A DNA stretch of 56,713 nucleotides from an uncultured Bacteroidales bacterium (lineage in GTDB: Bacteria > Bacteroidota > Bacteroidia > Bacteroidales > Paludibacteraceae): assembly GCA_937916355.1 (NCBI GenBank), contig CALFTM010000071.1:1-56713 (forward strand), written 5' to 3'. This document shows positions 21,701 through 33,700 of this stretch, one piece after another; the first letter of the stretch is position 1, and every line of letters begins with the position of its first letter. The position numbers and the translations under genes were made by a program. Below the pieces are notes generated by a model. That model had not been told where the DNA came from. It saw only the letters and a program-made list of their open reading frames with translations, and did not search any database.

Positions 21701-24700
21701 CGTCCTTTTCGCTGAGATAGTTGCTACTCCATTGGTAAGTGTAGTTAGCAGTACCATTATCAGCCGTCGCTTTCAACTTTGCTGTCTCGTTGTAACAGAT
21801 GATGCTGTCGCCCTTAGGATCGTTTTCGATCGTAACCACCACTGTTGGTTGAGGGTGTAGAGACGTTGACACCTGTTTTGTTGCAGTACAACCATCTTTG
21901 TCTACTGTTACGAGGTATGTCCTTTCTTTATCGACTTTCTCTGTAATTGTACTTGTCGTTGCAAAAACATTAGGTCTGTCTGGATTATCAATCTCTTTCC
22001 AGCTGAAAGAAGAAGAGGCGAGGTTAGAACTTGCAGAGATTGTCACATTGTCGTTCAAACATACCGTGTTGACAGCTGGAATTGTGATGACTGGATTTGG
22101 TTTTGTCTCAACCGTTGCTGTCGCTTTGTTGGTACATGTCAGATTTGAACCGTTTGCAAGAGTTGTTGTTTGGCTTGCAACTACGCTGTAATTGTATGAA
22201 GCCGCATTTCCGACAGTAATATCGATTGAGCTCTTGTTCGCTGAGCCGGCAATAACATTTCCGGCAGGGTCTTCCCAAGTGTAGGAGTAATTAGCATTAG
22301 CATTTTTGAGAGAAATAACCGCAACAGAATCCTCGCAAGTTTTCGCCACCGGTTCAATCTCGACAACCGGACGATCCACTACGTTGATTGTGTGGAATGC
22401 AGTATCTTTACAAACGATTTCGCTGGTGTTGCCAGAGTATTTTTGGCTACCTACGACATAGTATTCCGTTTGAGTGTTCGGAGATTGAGTGATAAATTCT
22501 GCGGTAGAGCGGTTTTTCCATACATAACCATCTCTATCTCCTCCGGCAGCTGTCATCTTCACACCATTAGGGTCGTTTTTACAGATTGTGGACTCACCTT
22601 TTACTTCTCCGTTGATAGTGATAGAAGGCAAGGCGAGAACATTAATATTTAAATTAAATTCTTTTTCGCAACCCTCAGCAGAGACTGCTTTTACTATGTA
22701 TGTAGTGTCCTTGGTAGGAGAGAGTTTCAACGAAGTTACAGGGGCGTTCATGTCATACGAACGATTTGCATCCTGTAAATAGTTCTTTCCTCCGATATTA
22801 CCAGAAAGTGTGATTTGAGCAGAACTGTTCTGACAAATATTGGTTTCTCCGATGAATTTGAGGGTAGGCTCAGCTTTTACGGTCAATTCCACCACTTTAG
22901 ATTTTTTACAACCTTCTGTAGTTAATGCTGTCACAACATATTTTACGTCTTGGTTGATGGTTGGTTGGAAATGTTGTCCAACGTGTTTTTGCGCTCCTTT
23001 GTTGTCTGTAGCGTTCGCGTCATACTCATACCAAACGATGCCCTTATCGTAATTGTCAAGAGACAAATCAGCTTTGGTGTTTGGACAGATGTTAGTTGCC
23101 CCCTTCACGATGATTTCAGGAGCGGCGATAACCTCTACATCAATAGACTTTTTAGTGTAGCAGTTTTTGTTGTCGGTTGCTGTCACAGTATAGGTGCGTG
23201 CGCCCAACAATCCGGGAACGATGTCTGTCGCATTACCGGTTTTAGATTTAATACTTCCATTGTCACGAGTAGCGGTCCATTCGTAATTAGCGATAGTCAA
23301 TCCTTGGGCAGCTTGTGCATTGGTGCTTAAACTTGCAGTTTGGTTAAAGCAAAGTTTGTTGTCAGGCAAAAGACCGTTATCCGTAATATCGTCCAATGTC
23401 GGGTTTTGGTAAACCACTGGGGTGATTGTCTTTACATCCTTACAATGACCCAAAGTCGCTGTAATAGAGAAGTTCACAGGTTGTGTCAACTGCACATCTT
23501 TATAAGTTCCGCTATGGGTTTGGTCTACGTTATTGTTGTCCTTCCAGCTCCATTCATAAGTGTTGCCTTGAGTGACGGTAGTGACACTGATTCGAGAAGT
23601 GTTTCCTGCACAGATTTCAGTTGCAGAAAGTGTGAAATCAGGAAGGGGTTTCTCTATTGCAGTATATGTCGCCGAGTTGGTACAAGCGATGCTCTTATTG
23701 TTGACAGTGTATTTTTTTGTAACCTCCACTTTGAAATCTAAATCTTTGTGGCTGTTGGTGGAGACTTCTATCGTCTCATTCTTTGTTCCAGAACCATTCA
23801 ATTGGGTATTGCCGCTGCTCCAAACAAAATCGCCAAGATCATCATAAGAATCCGTAGAAGAAGCCGTCAATTTTATATTGTCACCTGCACATACGGTATT
23901 GTCGTCCGTCCAATCAATATCTTCACGAGTGATGGATATGATTGGAAGATCGAGTTCCTGAATGTTGATGGTTGCGCTATTCGCACAATTGTTTTTGTCA
24001 GTTACGACAACAGTATAGTCTCCAGCCTTTGATACTGTCAACTTGTCTGATGTCGCAGCACTTCCTTCCCATTGGTAAGACTTGTAGTTTTCATCATTAG
24101 CACCTTTTATAACTGAAATCTCTGATTGTCCTCCTTTACAGAAAGAGAGTCCTTCGAGAGTAGGGTTAGGGAGTGCGTTGACTGTCACTTCTTTCTTTTC
24201 AGTTTGTTTACAAACATCACCCTCTTTGGTTGTGATAGAGGCTGTGACTGTAAGTTCCTCTTTGCCATCTGTTGGCATTGTATTTCTGATGAAGTTGTAG
24301 TCGAGGAATCCTGCTCCTTCTCCACCTTGCCATTCGATGGTTGAACCAGTAGAACCAGTCGCTGTCAATTTCAATGTCTGTTTAAGACAAACCACTGCAT
24401 TAGCAGGTGTGATGTCGATGGTCGGCAATGCTACCACACCAATAGTCGCTACAGGAGACGCTGCTTCACAACCATTTGCATCAACACCAGATACCTTGGC
24501 AGTGATCGTAGAAGTAATTCCAGATATATCCACTTTGTTTCCTTGCATAGAAAGACGACTTGCAGCAACGTCTCCGTTCGCATCTTTAATGTCCCATTTG
24601 ATGTTTGAACCCAAATCATCTACTGCAAGGTTGTTCGCAGTGAGTGTTACAGATTCGTTTTCACAAACCTCACTCTTGCTGTCTATTGTGATAGTTGCAG

Positions 24701-27700
24701 GAGTGTTGACTTTAATCGCATGAGTCGCTGAGTTGGTACAGCCCTTTTCGTTGGTTGCAGTCAAACGGAATGTTGTTTGTGAAGAAATTGTCGTATTTAA
24801 TGTCGCTCCTTGTACTGTAGATGTTCCCCAGTTCCATGTGAAATTAGTATTTGCACCACCGTTTTTGTCAGTTGCCTTAAGTGTCACAGAATTGTTATTT
24901 GCACACACTGCGTTAGGTGCGGTTATTCCTATTTCAGGAAGCACATTAGGCGTGATGTCAATTTTTGTGGCAGAAGTGCTTACACAACCATCCAAAGAGG
25001 CGAAGAAGTTGAATGAGTAGGTTTGGGTAGCATTATCCAACGTGTTCGGAGAAGTCCAATAGTTTGTGAAAGATTGTGTAGCATCGTATTTATTGCCATC
25101 TGCACTATAGTAATACTCATCAGCTTTGCTTGTTGTCTTGTCTACAGTGATTGTTGCACTCTTTCCTACACAAACGGATGGGGTATTCAAAGCGAGAGTC
25201 GGACGAGGTTTTACTACCAAGTCGAATACACCTTGGTTAGGACACTTCAACACGTCATTAGATGTCGCCTTTAATGCGAATGTCATGTTGTTATTCAGTT
25301 CACCGCTGGTGTAGGTCTTGTCTGTTTGTCCTGTATATGCTTGGAAGTTTCCATTTGAGTCAATGTAACCCCATTGATAACTACTGTAGTTATCTTTTGC
25401 TTCCAATTTTACAGTCTCCCCGTCGCAGATAGCAGAAGAACCTGTGATTTCGATCTTCGGCAAATCTTGCACTTTAACGGTAAAGTTTGCCTGCTCGCTT
25501 CTACATTTAGTATTGCCATCTGTTACATAAAGAGCGTATGAGATGTCACGAAGAGAGGTGGCTGTAACATTAAGATTAGCTTCTCCTCCCGTCCAAGAGT
25601 AGCTTGGATTAGCAGCATTGGTCACCGCTTTTAATTCAGCAGAACCGTTCAAACAGATAGTGGTTTCACCCTCTTCATAGATTCCATCTGTTGTGGTGAT
25701 TTTAGCAGTAGGAAGATCGTTTACGAATACTTCCAAAATCGTATCAGCCTCACATACGCCAGATGTTACATGGACACTATACTCTTTGTATTTTACTCCG
25801 TTCTTCTTTTTTTCCAAAGTAGAGTAGTCTATCGTTTCAGTGAAAGAACTGCCGACGAAGTCGTCTTCGCTCGTCCATTTGTATGTGTCTCCACCAGAAA
25901 GACGGATTGTTCCTTCTGTGCCATCATTACAACGGTTGATGTCTCCCAACATTGTGATGACTGGTTTTGTGAGTTTGCTGAGATCGTGAGTAATTGTTTT
26001 CTCACAATGAGTGTCAACGTTTACAACTTTCAGTTGGAAGGAGAGATTGTCACTCGTCTTTTCTGTTATTTTCACAGAAAGTACGTTATTGGAGATGGAG
26101 AGATCTCCTCCACTGGTAATCTGATTGCCGTTTGCATCCTGCCAAGTGTAGGTGAAGTTTCCTTGTGCGAGAACGGAAGGGTGCAATTTCACTGTGTTTC
26201 CCACACATGCCGCTCCCTCTTGAATGATTTGTGGCATTGGCAACGGATTAACAGTCACTGTTGCGGTGAAATCTTTCTTACAATGAGTAACTTTGTCTTC
26301 TGCAACTGCTGTGTAGGTTGTAGAAGATGCCGGAGTATCAGTTGCTGTTGCCAAGTTTCCGTTTATTGTTGTCTTCAAGTTCTTCCAAGTGATGTCGTAC
26401 ACGTCAGCTTTGTAAGCAGTCAAAGTGATTGCTGAACCACTACATACTTTCCCTCCTTCAACGGTGATTCCTGGGAGAGGGTTGACGGTTACCACCGCAT
26501 CTTTCGTGAATGTACAGCCTGTTTTGTTGTTCAAGGAAGTGACATTGTAGCGACGGCTCTCACTCAATGTTTGGGTGAGGGAAGTAGCGTTCGCCAATGT
26601 TCCAAGAGGAGTTGTATAGTTGTTGTTTGCATCGTAGTTATACCATTCCCATGCGAATGTGGTATTCGTTGTAGAGGCGAAATCCTTCAATTTGATGGTG
26701 TTGGTTTCTCCTGCACAAGAAGCGACAGTTTCAAAATCAAAAGTAGGGTTTGTGTTTACAGTCACTTTAAAGGTGGCACTTGCTTGACAAAAATCATTCT
26801 TTCCGGTAACTGTATAGGTCGTTTCAGTTGTCGGAGCAACTTCCAAAATGTAGTTTTTAGTTGTTGCGTCGATAGAGGTTGAACCGACCTCCCATGAGTA
26901 AGAGTCATCGTCTTTTGCTCCTGCGGCGGTCAATTTGATTGAATTGCCTTTGCAGACACTTCCATTACCATTCACCTTATCGTTGATAGTGATGGATGGT
27001 TTTTGTTTAACCTCTACATCCCATGCACTTTCAGACTGACAACCTTCTTGACTGGTTGCGTTCACTCTGTATGTGACATCGTAAGATGGAGTAGAACTTA
27101 ATGTTTCTTCGTCGTTAGCATTCACATTCCATTTGAATGTTGTGCTTGCAAGGTTCGATTTCGCAGTTATTTCAAATTGGTCATTCAAACATATCCAGCT
27201 CTTGTTTTGTCCAGCAAAGACATTTCCTGCCTTGTTAGTGTCGAATGTGATGACAGGGTTTGGATTGATTTTGATCTTCACCTGAGCGTCAACTGAACAT
27301 CCATTGTTCCATGCTGTAATGTTGTAGACAGCGTAGTCCACTCCATTATCTGTTGTGGTTTTGGTGATGTTAGAAAGGGTTCTTGAAGGACCAGTGGTGA
27401 TGATGGTTGAACCATTTGCGTTTTTCCACTCGATAGAAGAAGCTCCTCCGACTACTATGGTAAGGCTACCGTTGTCGCAGACTGATAAATTATCCAATCC
27501 GGTAAGATTGATCTGAGGTTTCACGTTAATAGCGTAGTCCGCAGAGGTGTTCTTACATCCGTTCTTATCTTCCACACTCACCTTGACGCTGGTGTTGCTT
27601 GTGAGTGCGTTAGTTGTGAACGACTCGTTTAGGGCAGTTCCGCTCGCTGCAGAATTACCTTGTAGCCAATTGTATTGGGTAATGTCTGTCACGGACGTAG

Positions 27701-30700
27701 CATTCGCTTTAAGTTCTGCTTTCTCTCCGTAACATACATTGTTGTCGCCACTGATATTCACATTTGGTAGAGGGTTTACCTTTACCTCGATTTCTACAGG
27801 CGTGCTACAAGTCAAATTGTTTCCGTCTATTTCGTATGTTTTAGCGGCGGTAACCGAATACTTTAACGTACCGTTTGTGGTAGGTGTGATGTCCGCACTT
27901 CCTCCATTAGCATTTAAGGTTGGGTGAGTAGACCATGTGTAGCTATCAGCACCACCTGATAAAGCGATTGAAGCAGTCTCTTTATTACACAACTCAAATT
28001 TAGGGTCTGCTGAGATGTTTGTAGTTACGCTGTTTTTAGTTGCATCAATTGTAACCACCGGATTTTCCTTTACTGTTGCTACAACTGTTGTTCCAGCAGT
28101 CGTACAACCATTTTTGGTCGCAGTCAACTGATAATTCCTCGTAGCAGTCAGTTTTTCTGAGTAGTTGGATCCGGTAACCGTTTTTATCACACCATTCTCG
28201 TCCCATGTCCATGTGTAGTAGTCTGCTGCAGTTTCAGTTGCAGTTGCAGTCGCTTTCACCGTAGATACGTCACCTTCGCAGCTTGCCACATCAGGTGCGT
28301 CAAATGTTGGGTGTGGTTTCGTTTTGAGGGTATGGATTGCCTCTCCCGGACAACCTTTGTCGCTGTTTGCGGAAACTTTCACAATTGTTACATCCGTGAT
28401 TGCATTCGTGGTTGCCTTTTCTGTTGTGGCATTGTTTGTGATTTCCGCATTAGTCCAACTATATCCATTGTTGTCAAGAGTTGTCCAACTATATCCATTG
28501 TTGTCAAGAGTTGCTTCAGAAGATGCGGTTAGTTCAACTTTGTCGCCTTCACAGATGGTTTGACTTCCGTTGGTTTCTCCCTCTATGTACAAAATCGGAG
28601 TAGGGGCAATTTTTACGTCAAACATTGCGGTGTTGTAGCAATTGTTTTTGTTGTATGCTGTTACGATAACTTTTGTTGGGTTATTTGTCGGCATGATAGT
28701 GTTGGTTGCCTGACCGTTGTCGTTGATGTTCCAAACGTATTGGGTCACATTTCCTTTTTGGACGTTAACCTTCAAATCCAATCCTTTTGTTGCACTTTGG
28801 CAGACATAGTCTTTTCCGTTGACACTTGAAAGTGTGATTTCAGGGTTTGAATTGATTGTAACAGTATGATCTTTAGTGGTTGTACAACCATTGTATGTGA
28901 TTTCAGCAGTGAATGTCTGATTGCCGTTTCCGGTTACTGTGACTTTTCTCACTCCATTAGCCATTGTCGGATTTGTATTTCCGTAAAGATCGTCGGTCCA
29001 GTAGATTGGAGACTGGGCGGATTCCTTGGAAGAGGAGACGCTCAATTCGATGCTACTGTTTTCACAAGCCGCTGTGACTCCATTGATGGTCAAGTCTGGT
29101 GCTTCATTCAAGTCGATTGGGTGCAACTCCTGTATTGAGACACAACCATAGATGTCGGTTGCCTTGACACCCAATGTGATAGCTTTGTTCAAATCTTCCA
29201 AAACCAACTCGCTGATGTCGTTAGTTGTGCTTTTGGCACTTGGTGTGATGGTGTTAGTTTTATCTACCCATACCCATTTTGTACCATCCATCTGACCAGC
29301 ATCCTTGTTTGCCTGTGCTTTGACTGTGATTTGGTTGTCGCCAACACAATTCAAGTTTGGAGTATGGCTGATGGTTACGATTGGTCTCGGCTTGTATAAA
29401 ATTTTGATTGATTCTGGTTCAAGGACACATCCGTCAGGTGTGGTTACATTCAAGGTGAACTCTTGGTCTGCTGCGATTTCTAAATCTGTAGTTTGAGATG
29501 CGCTACCACCTTGTGGTACCCATGTGAATAAGAATTTGGAAAGGTCTGGATCTGTAACCACGTTACCAGAGGCATCCTTAACAACTGCATTGAGTTTGAA
29601 CTTGTCTCCTTCACAAACATAGTTGTCTCCATTGTAATTTTTAACAACATTGTCTGGTTTAATCTCAAAAGTGTATGCCTTAAATAGGTCGATGTTGTAT
29701 TGTTGAGAGCCTTTACAACCGTAGTTAGATGTCGCTTCAGCATGGAATGTTGAACTCTGTTTGATTGAATCGGTTGTGATAAAACTATTGTTCTTGTTTA
29801 GCTTGTTTTCGTCTGCAATCGAACCTTTATACCATTCCCAGCTATTTACAATCACTCCGTTTTCCGTGTTTTTAGCAGACAAGTTGACTGTGTTGTCAGG
29901 ACATACAGTTGCAACTCCGGTTATGTTGACAACAGGATTTGGTCGTTCGTAAATGACAATCTCCGCGGATGCCGAACAAGTTGCACTCTCTCCGGTGAAA
30001 TTCACTGAATTGTGTACCTCCGAACCTGTTACTGTGAATTTGTGAGTTCCAGTTCCAGTACTTGATATGGAAGGTGTGATAACGGCATCTGTAGAAGAGA
30101 AACTTTGGTCATTATCTTTACTCCATCTAAAGGAGGTGGTATTGCCGTTATCAACTGGTGTGATAGCGGCGGTGATATTTGCATTTTCACCTTGGCAGAC
30201 ATCCGTTGCCCCTGCAACACTCACTTGTGGAGCGACCTTCACTTCGATGTCGTGAGTTGCCTCATTCACACAGGTGAATTCATCTGTTACCGTAACTTTG
30301 ATTTGAGAAATGGCAGTAGTTGCCGTTGTAGAGAATGTTCCATCCCCTGTTTTTTCTTCTCCGTTGCTCCAGAAGTAGACGGTCTCTGCTGCATTTGCGG
30401 ATGTTGCGCTTGCTGTAAGGTCGATGGTTTCTCCCACACAATATATATGTTTTCCGGCAATTTGAACGTCAGGTTTTTGACGAACGGCAAAAGAAACCGT
30501 TTGCTGAGTATAACATCCATTCTCTTCTCCAATGACATAGAAAGTGTAAGAACTGTTGCCTGCGCCAAATTTGTCCTTTAATAGTTGGTCTGTCATTTGT
30601 AGACGAGTTCCTGTAGTGATGGTTGATCCAGCCGGATTTTTTATGTCGTTTTGTTCATCTTTAAACCATTTGTATGTAGAGGCACCTGTGGCTGAAATAT

Positions 30701-33700
30701 CCAAGTTTGTTCCGTCACAGATGGTTTGTGCATCCGTTTGAATCACAGGATTTTTAAATACTAAAACACTTGCAGTTTTTATTGCGGCACAACCGAACTC
30801 ATTTACTACTGTTGCAGTAAACAATGTGACATCAGATAATTTGGCGTTTATGATGGAATTGTTATTTCCTTTATCTGGGTCAACTATTTCTCCTCCGTAT
30901 GTGACATTGGAAACAGTATTAATAGGAGTATACCCCCATGTCGTTTTATAGATAGGGACATCAGCAGAAGCCTTCAATTGGATGTTTTCACCCTCACAAA
31001 TAGAAGTCTTATTTGCAGTGATATTAACATACGGAGCAGAGTACACCTTTACCGAAGCTTCCGCTTTACCTTCACAAGTCTGACCTGCAACAGTGGCTGT
31101 CACGGTGTAAGTTTGATCAGAAAGAGGATATACTGTCAATTCATTCGTCTGGTTGTTTTGACCCATCCAGTTCCATGAAATTTCATCGTCGCCTTCATAT
31201 ACAGCAGTTAGTGTCGCACTTTCTCCCTTACAAATCGTATCGTTTTTTACAGTGATAACCGGAGCTTTGTTGACTTTTATTTTATGAGTTCCGTTACCGA
31301 TACAGCCATCTTTCCCTTTTTTTCCATACACCTTATAATATACGTAGTAATCTGTGTTGCCAGCAGGGATTTTGTCTGCGGTTGGAAGTTCGATGGAGAT
31401 ATTATCCAAAAGATGATTTCCTTGGGCATCTTTTATAAGTTGATCGTCAGTGTGTGTGCCATTCTTATCAGTCTGATACCAATAGTAGTATCCTTGATCC
31501 GCACCTCCTGCGTTGAGGGTTACAGTTGCACCTGCACATTCGTTATTCTTTCCGAAGATGGTAAGCGTAGGGATGCTCTTAACTGTGATGGTTGTTGAGA
31601 ATGTGTCGACACAACCATTTATGTTTTCACCCTCAACATAGACTGTTACATCTTTATCTTCGACGAATAGAGGGCAGATATAGAAGCTATCAGGGTCATT
31701 GGCTTTGGTTGCCTGTTTGAGCTCTTTTCTTTTTTCACCATCCATTGTGTAGAAGGTGAATTTGACCATGTTCGTGGAGTCTGCGGTGATGGTGTCTGTG
31801 TTATTTGGACAAATCTCCTTGTATTGAGGAGTGACCGCAAAGACTGGTTTGTTGTTCACGGTGACATTCACCACTCTTGAAGAGTGGCATATTCCACGTG
31901 TTGCATTGACAGTATAGGATGAACTTGATGCAGGGGAAGCCTCCAGGGTCGCATCTTTATTATTTCCACCCCAGTTGAAAGTGGCAGTCGCTGCAGTTTC
32001 GTTGCCATAACCTGCGTAGTTTGCAGTGTCTTTTGCCGTCAAAGAGAACTGCTCTCCGATACAGATGATGCTGTCTCCGTCAATTTCGATTTTAGGGCGT
32101 TTGTTTACATTAAGGTCTCTTGTGTAGTGAGAGATACAGAATGTGTCCGCATAGTACACGTATGCTGTGAAATTATAATTTTTCACACCCGGTTTGACGA
32201 TTTCAGTAGCATCTACTGGTACCTTTATTTTGTCAGTTTCGTTATCGATGCCATTATTCCAAGAGACAGAGTCCGCATTGTAGACTGCGATGCGGATAGG
32301 GTCTCCCTCACAAATCGCTTGGATTTCTGGAATATTGGCTTGAGGAGTGTCTCGGACAACCACTTGGATGTCGGCAGTGTTAGAACACCCAAGTGTGTTT
32401 TGACCAGAAAGACGATAGTTGTGTACTCCTGCTGTAGTGTACGTGATGTCAATAGACTTTTTCTCATCTTGTTCCAAGTCGGTTGAGCTTGTCCCTGTAA
32501 CTTCATACCATTCGTAAGTAGAAGGGTTGTTTTTGTGAGTGAGATTTAGTGTGGAGCTAATCTCTTCTATCGTGGCGGTAGAGCCGACGCAAACAGCCTT
32601 TGGAGCATCGAAGGTAAAGTTAGGGAGAGGTTTAACTTTTACTTTGATGGAGTCAATGTTTCGACAACCGTTGTAGCTTGCCGTTACTTTGTAGACGGTA
32701 GTGTCGGACGGACCCAAGACAACAGTCTTTTTGCTTTCTGTCGTACTCCATGTGAAGTTCTCGTCTTTTAAGGTGTATTCGGTAACATTACCTTTAGAGT
32801 CTGTCACTTTTGAAGTTCCAGAAACGGTCACGCTCTCAGAAGAACCTTTACAGATTTCGATGTACTTGTAATAAGGATCGTCTTTTAGATAAGGGTCGAA
32901 GTCTATCACTGGGATTTCTTTGATTGTCACATCGAAATCCTTTTTGTACATACAAACGACAGAAGTGTCTTTCAATGCGACTGTTCCACTATAAACTGGT
33001 TCGTTGCGATATACCTCTACTTTGTAGCTTCCTGCATTTTTTGGTATATTACCTGCAATGTCAAAACTGCTGCTGTTGACCTCTTTTGTCGAGTCTTGGA
33101 CGATAACATTTCCTTTGTACCAGATATAACGGTTTCCGATACCAGCAAGGTTTCCTACCTGAAGCGTAGAACTCTCATTTGCACAAATATTAAGGACACC
33201 GTTCAATTCTGGATTTTGTTCAGGTTGTACTTTAAACTCTTTGGTTAAAGTCTGGAAACATCCGTTGACAGTCTCAAGAGTCAAAGTGATTTCGTACTCA
33301 CCGTTTGTTCCGTATTCGATTTTTTCTGTGATAGGCTTCTTTGCCGCGGTAGAGTCAAGATCATTATGTTCTATTGTCACCCCTTTGGTGTTTCCATCTT
33401 TAGGAGTGATTCTCCAAGACCATTTGACGATGGTGTCAGGCTGAACCAATTTCTCATCAGGGTTATATTGAAGGATCTTAGTGACAAAAGAACTGTCTCT
33501 AAAGGTTACCTCATTTGTACAAGCGGTAGTTAAGTCGAACTTCGCTACGATAGGCTCTTTCGCCAAACGGGTCTTCACAGTGATTTCGTTACAACTCTCA
33601 TTTGATCCCTTTATCGTACAGATGTAGTCAATGTCTTGAATCTCTGCACGGTTGACGTAGGCGTAGTAGTCAGTGTATGGCTGACCTAATTCGTCGGTTA

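Noticed and set aside
25770..26435. Long plus-strand open frame (221 codons) inside the giant gene
   Set aside because: It is antisense to well-conserved modules, is rich in Cys/Ser/Val as expected from reversed repeat codons, and has no domain. Similar shadows recur at the same phase along the whole array.
10350..33215. CRISPR array as an explanation for the regular repetition
   Set aside because: Units are about 255 bp, diverged, coding and in frame; there are no short identical repeats with spacers and no cas genes.
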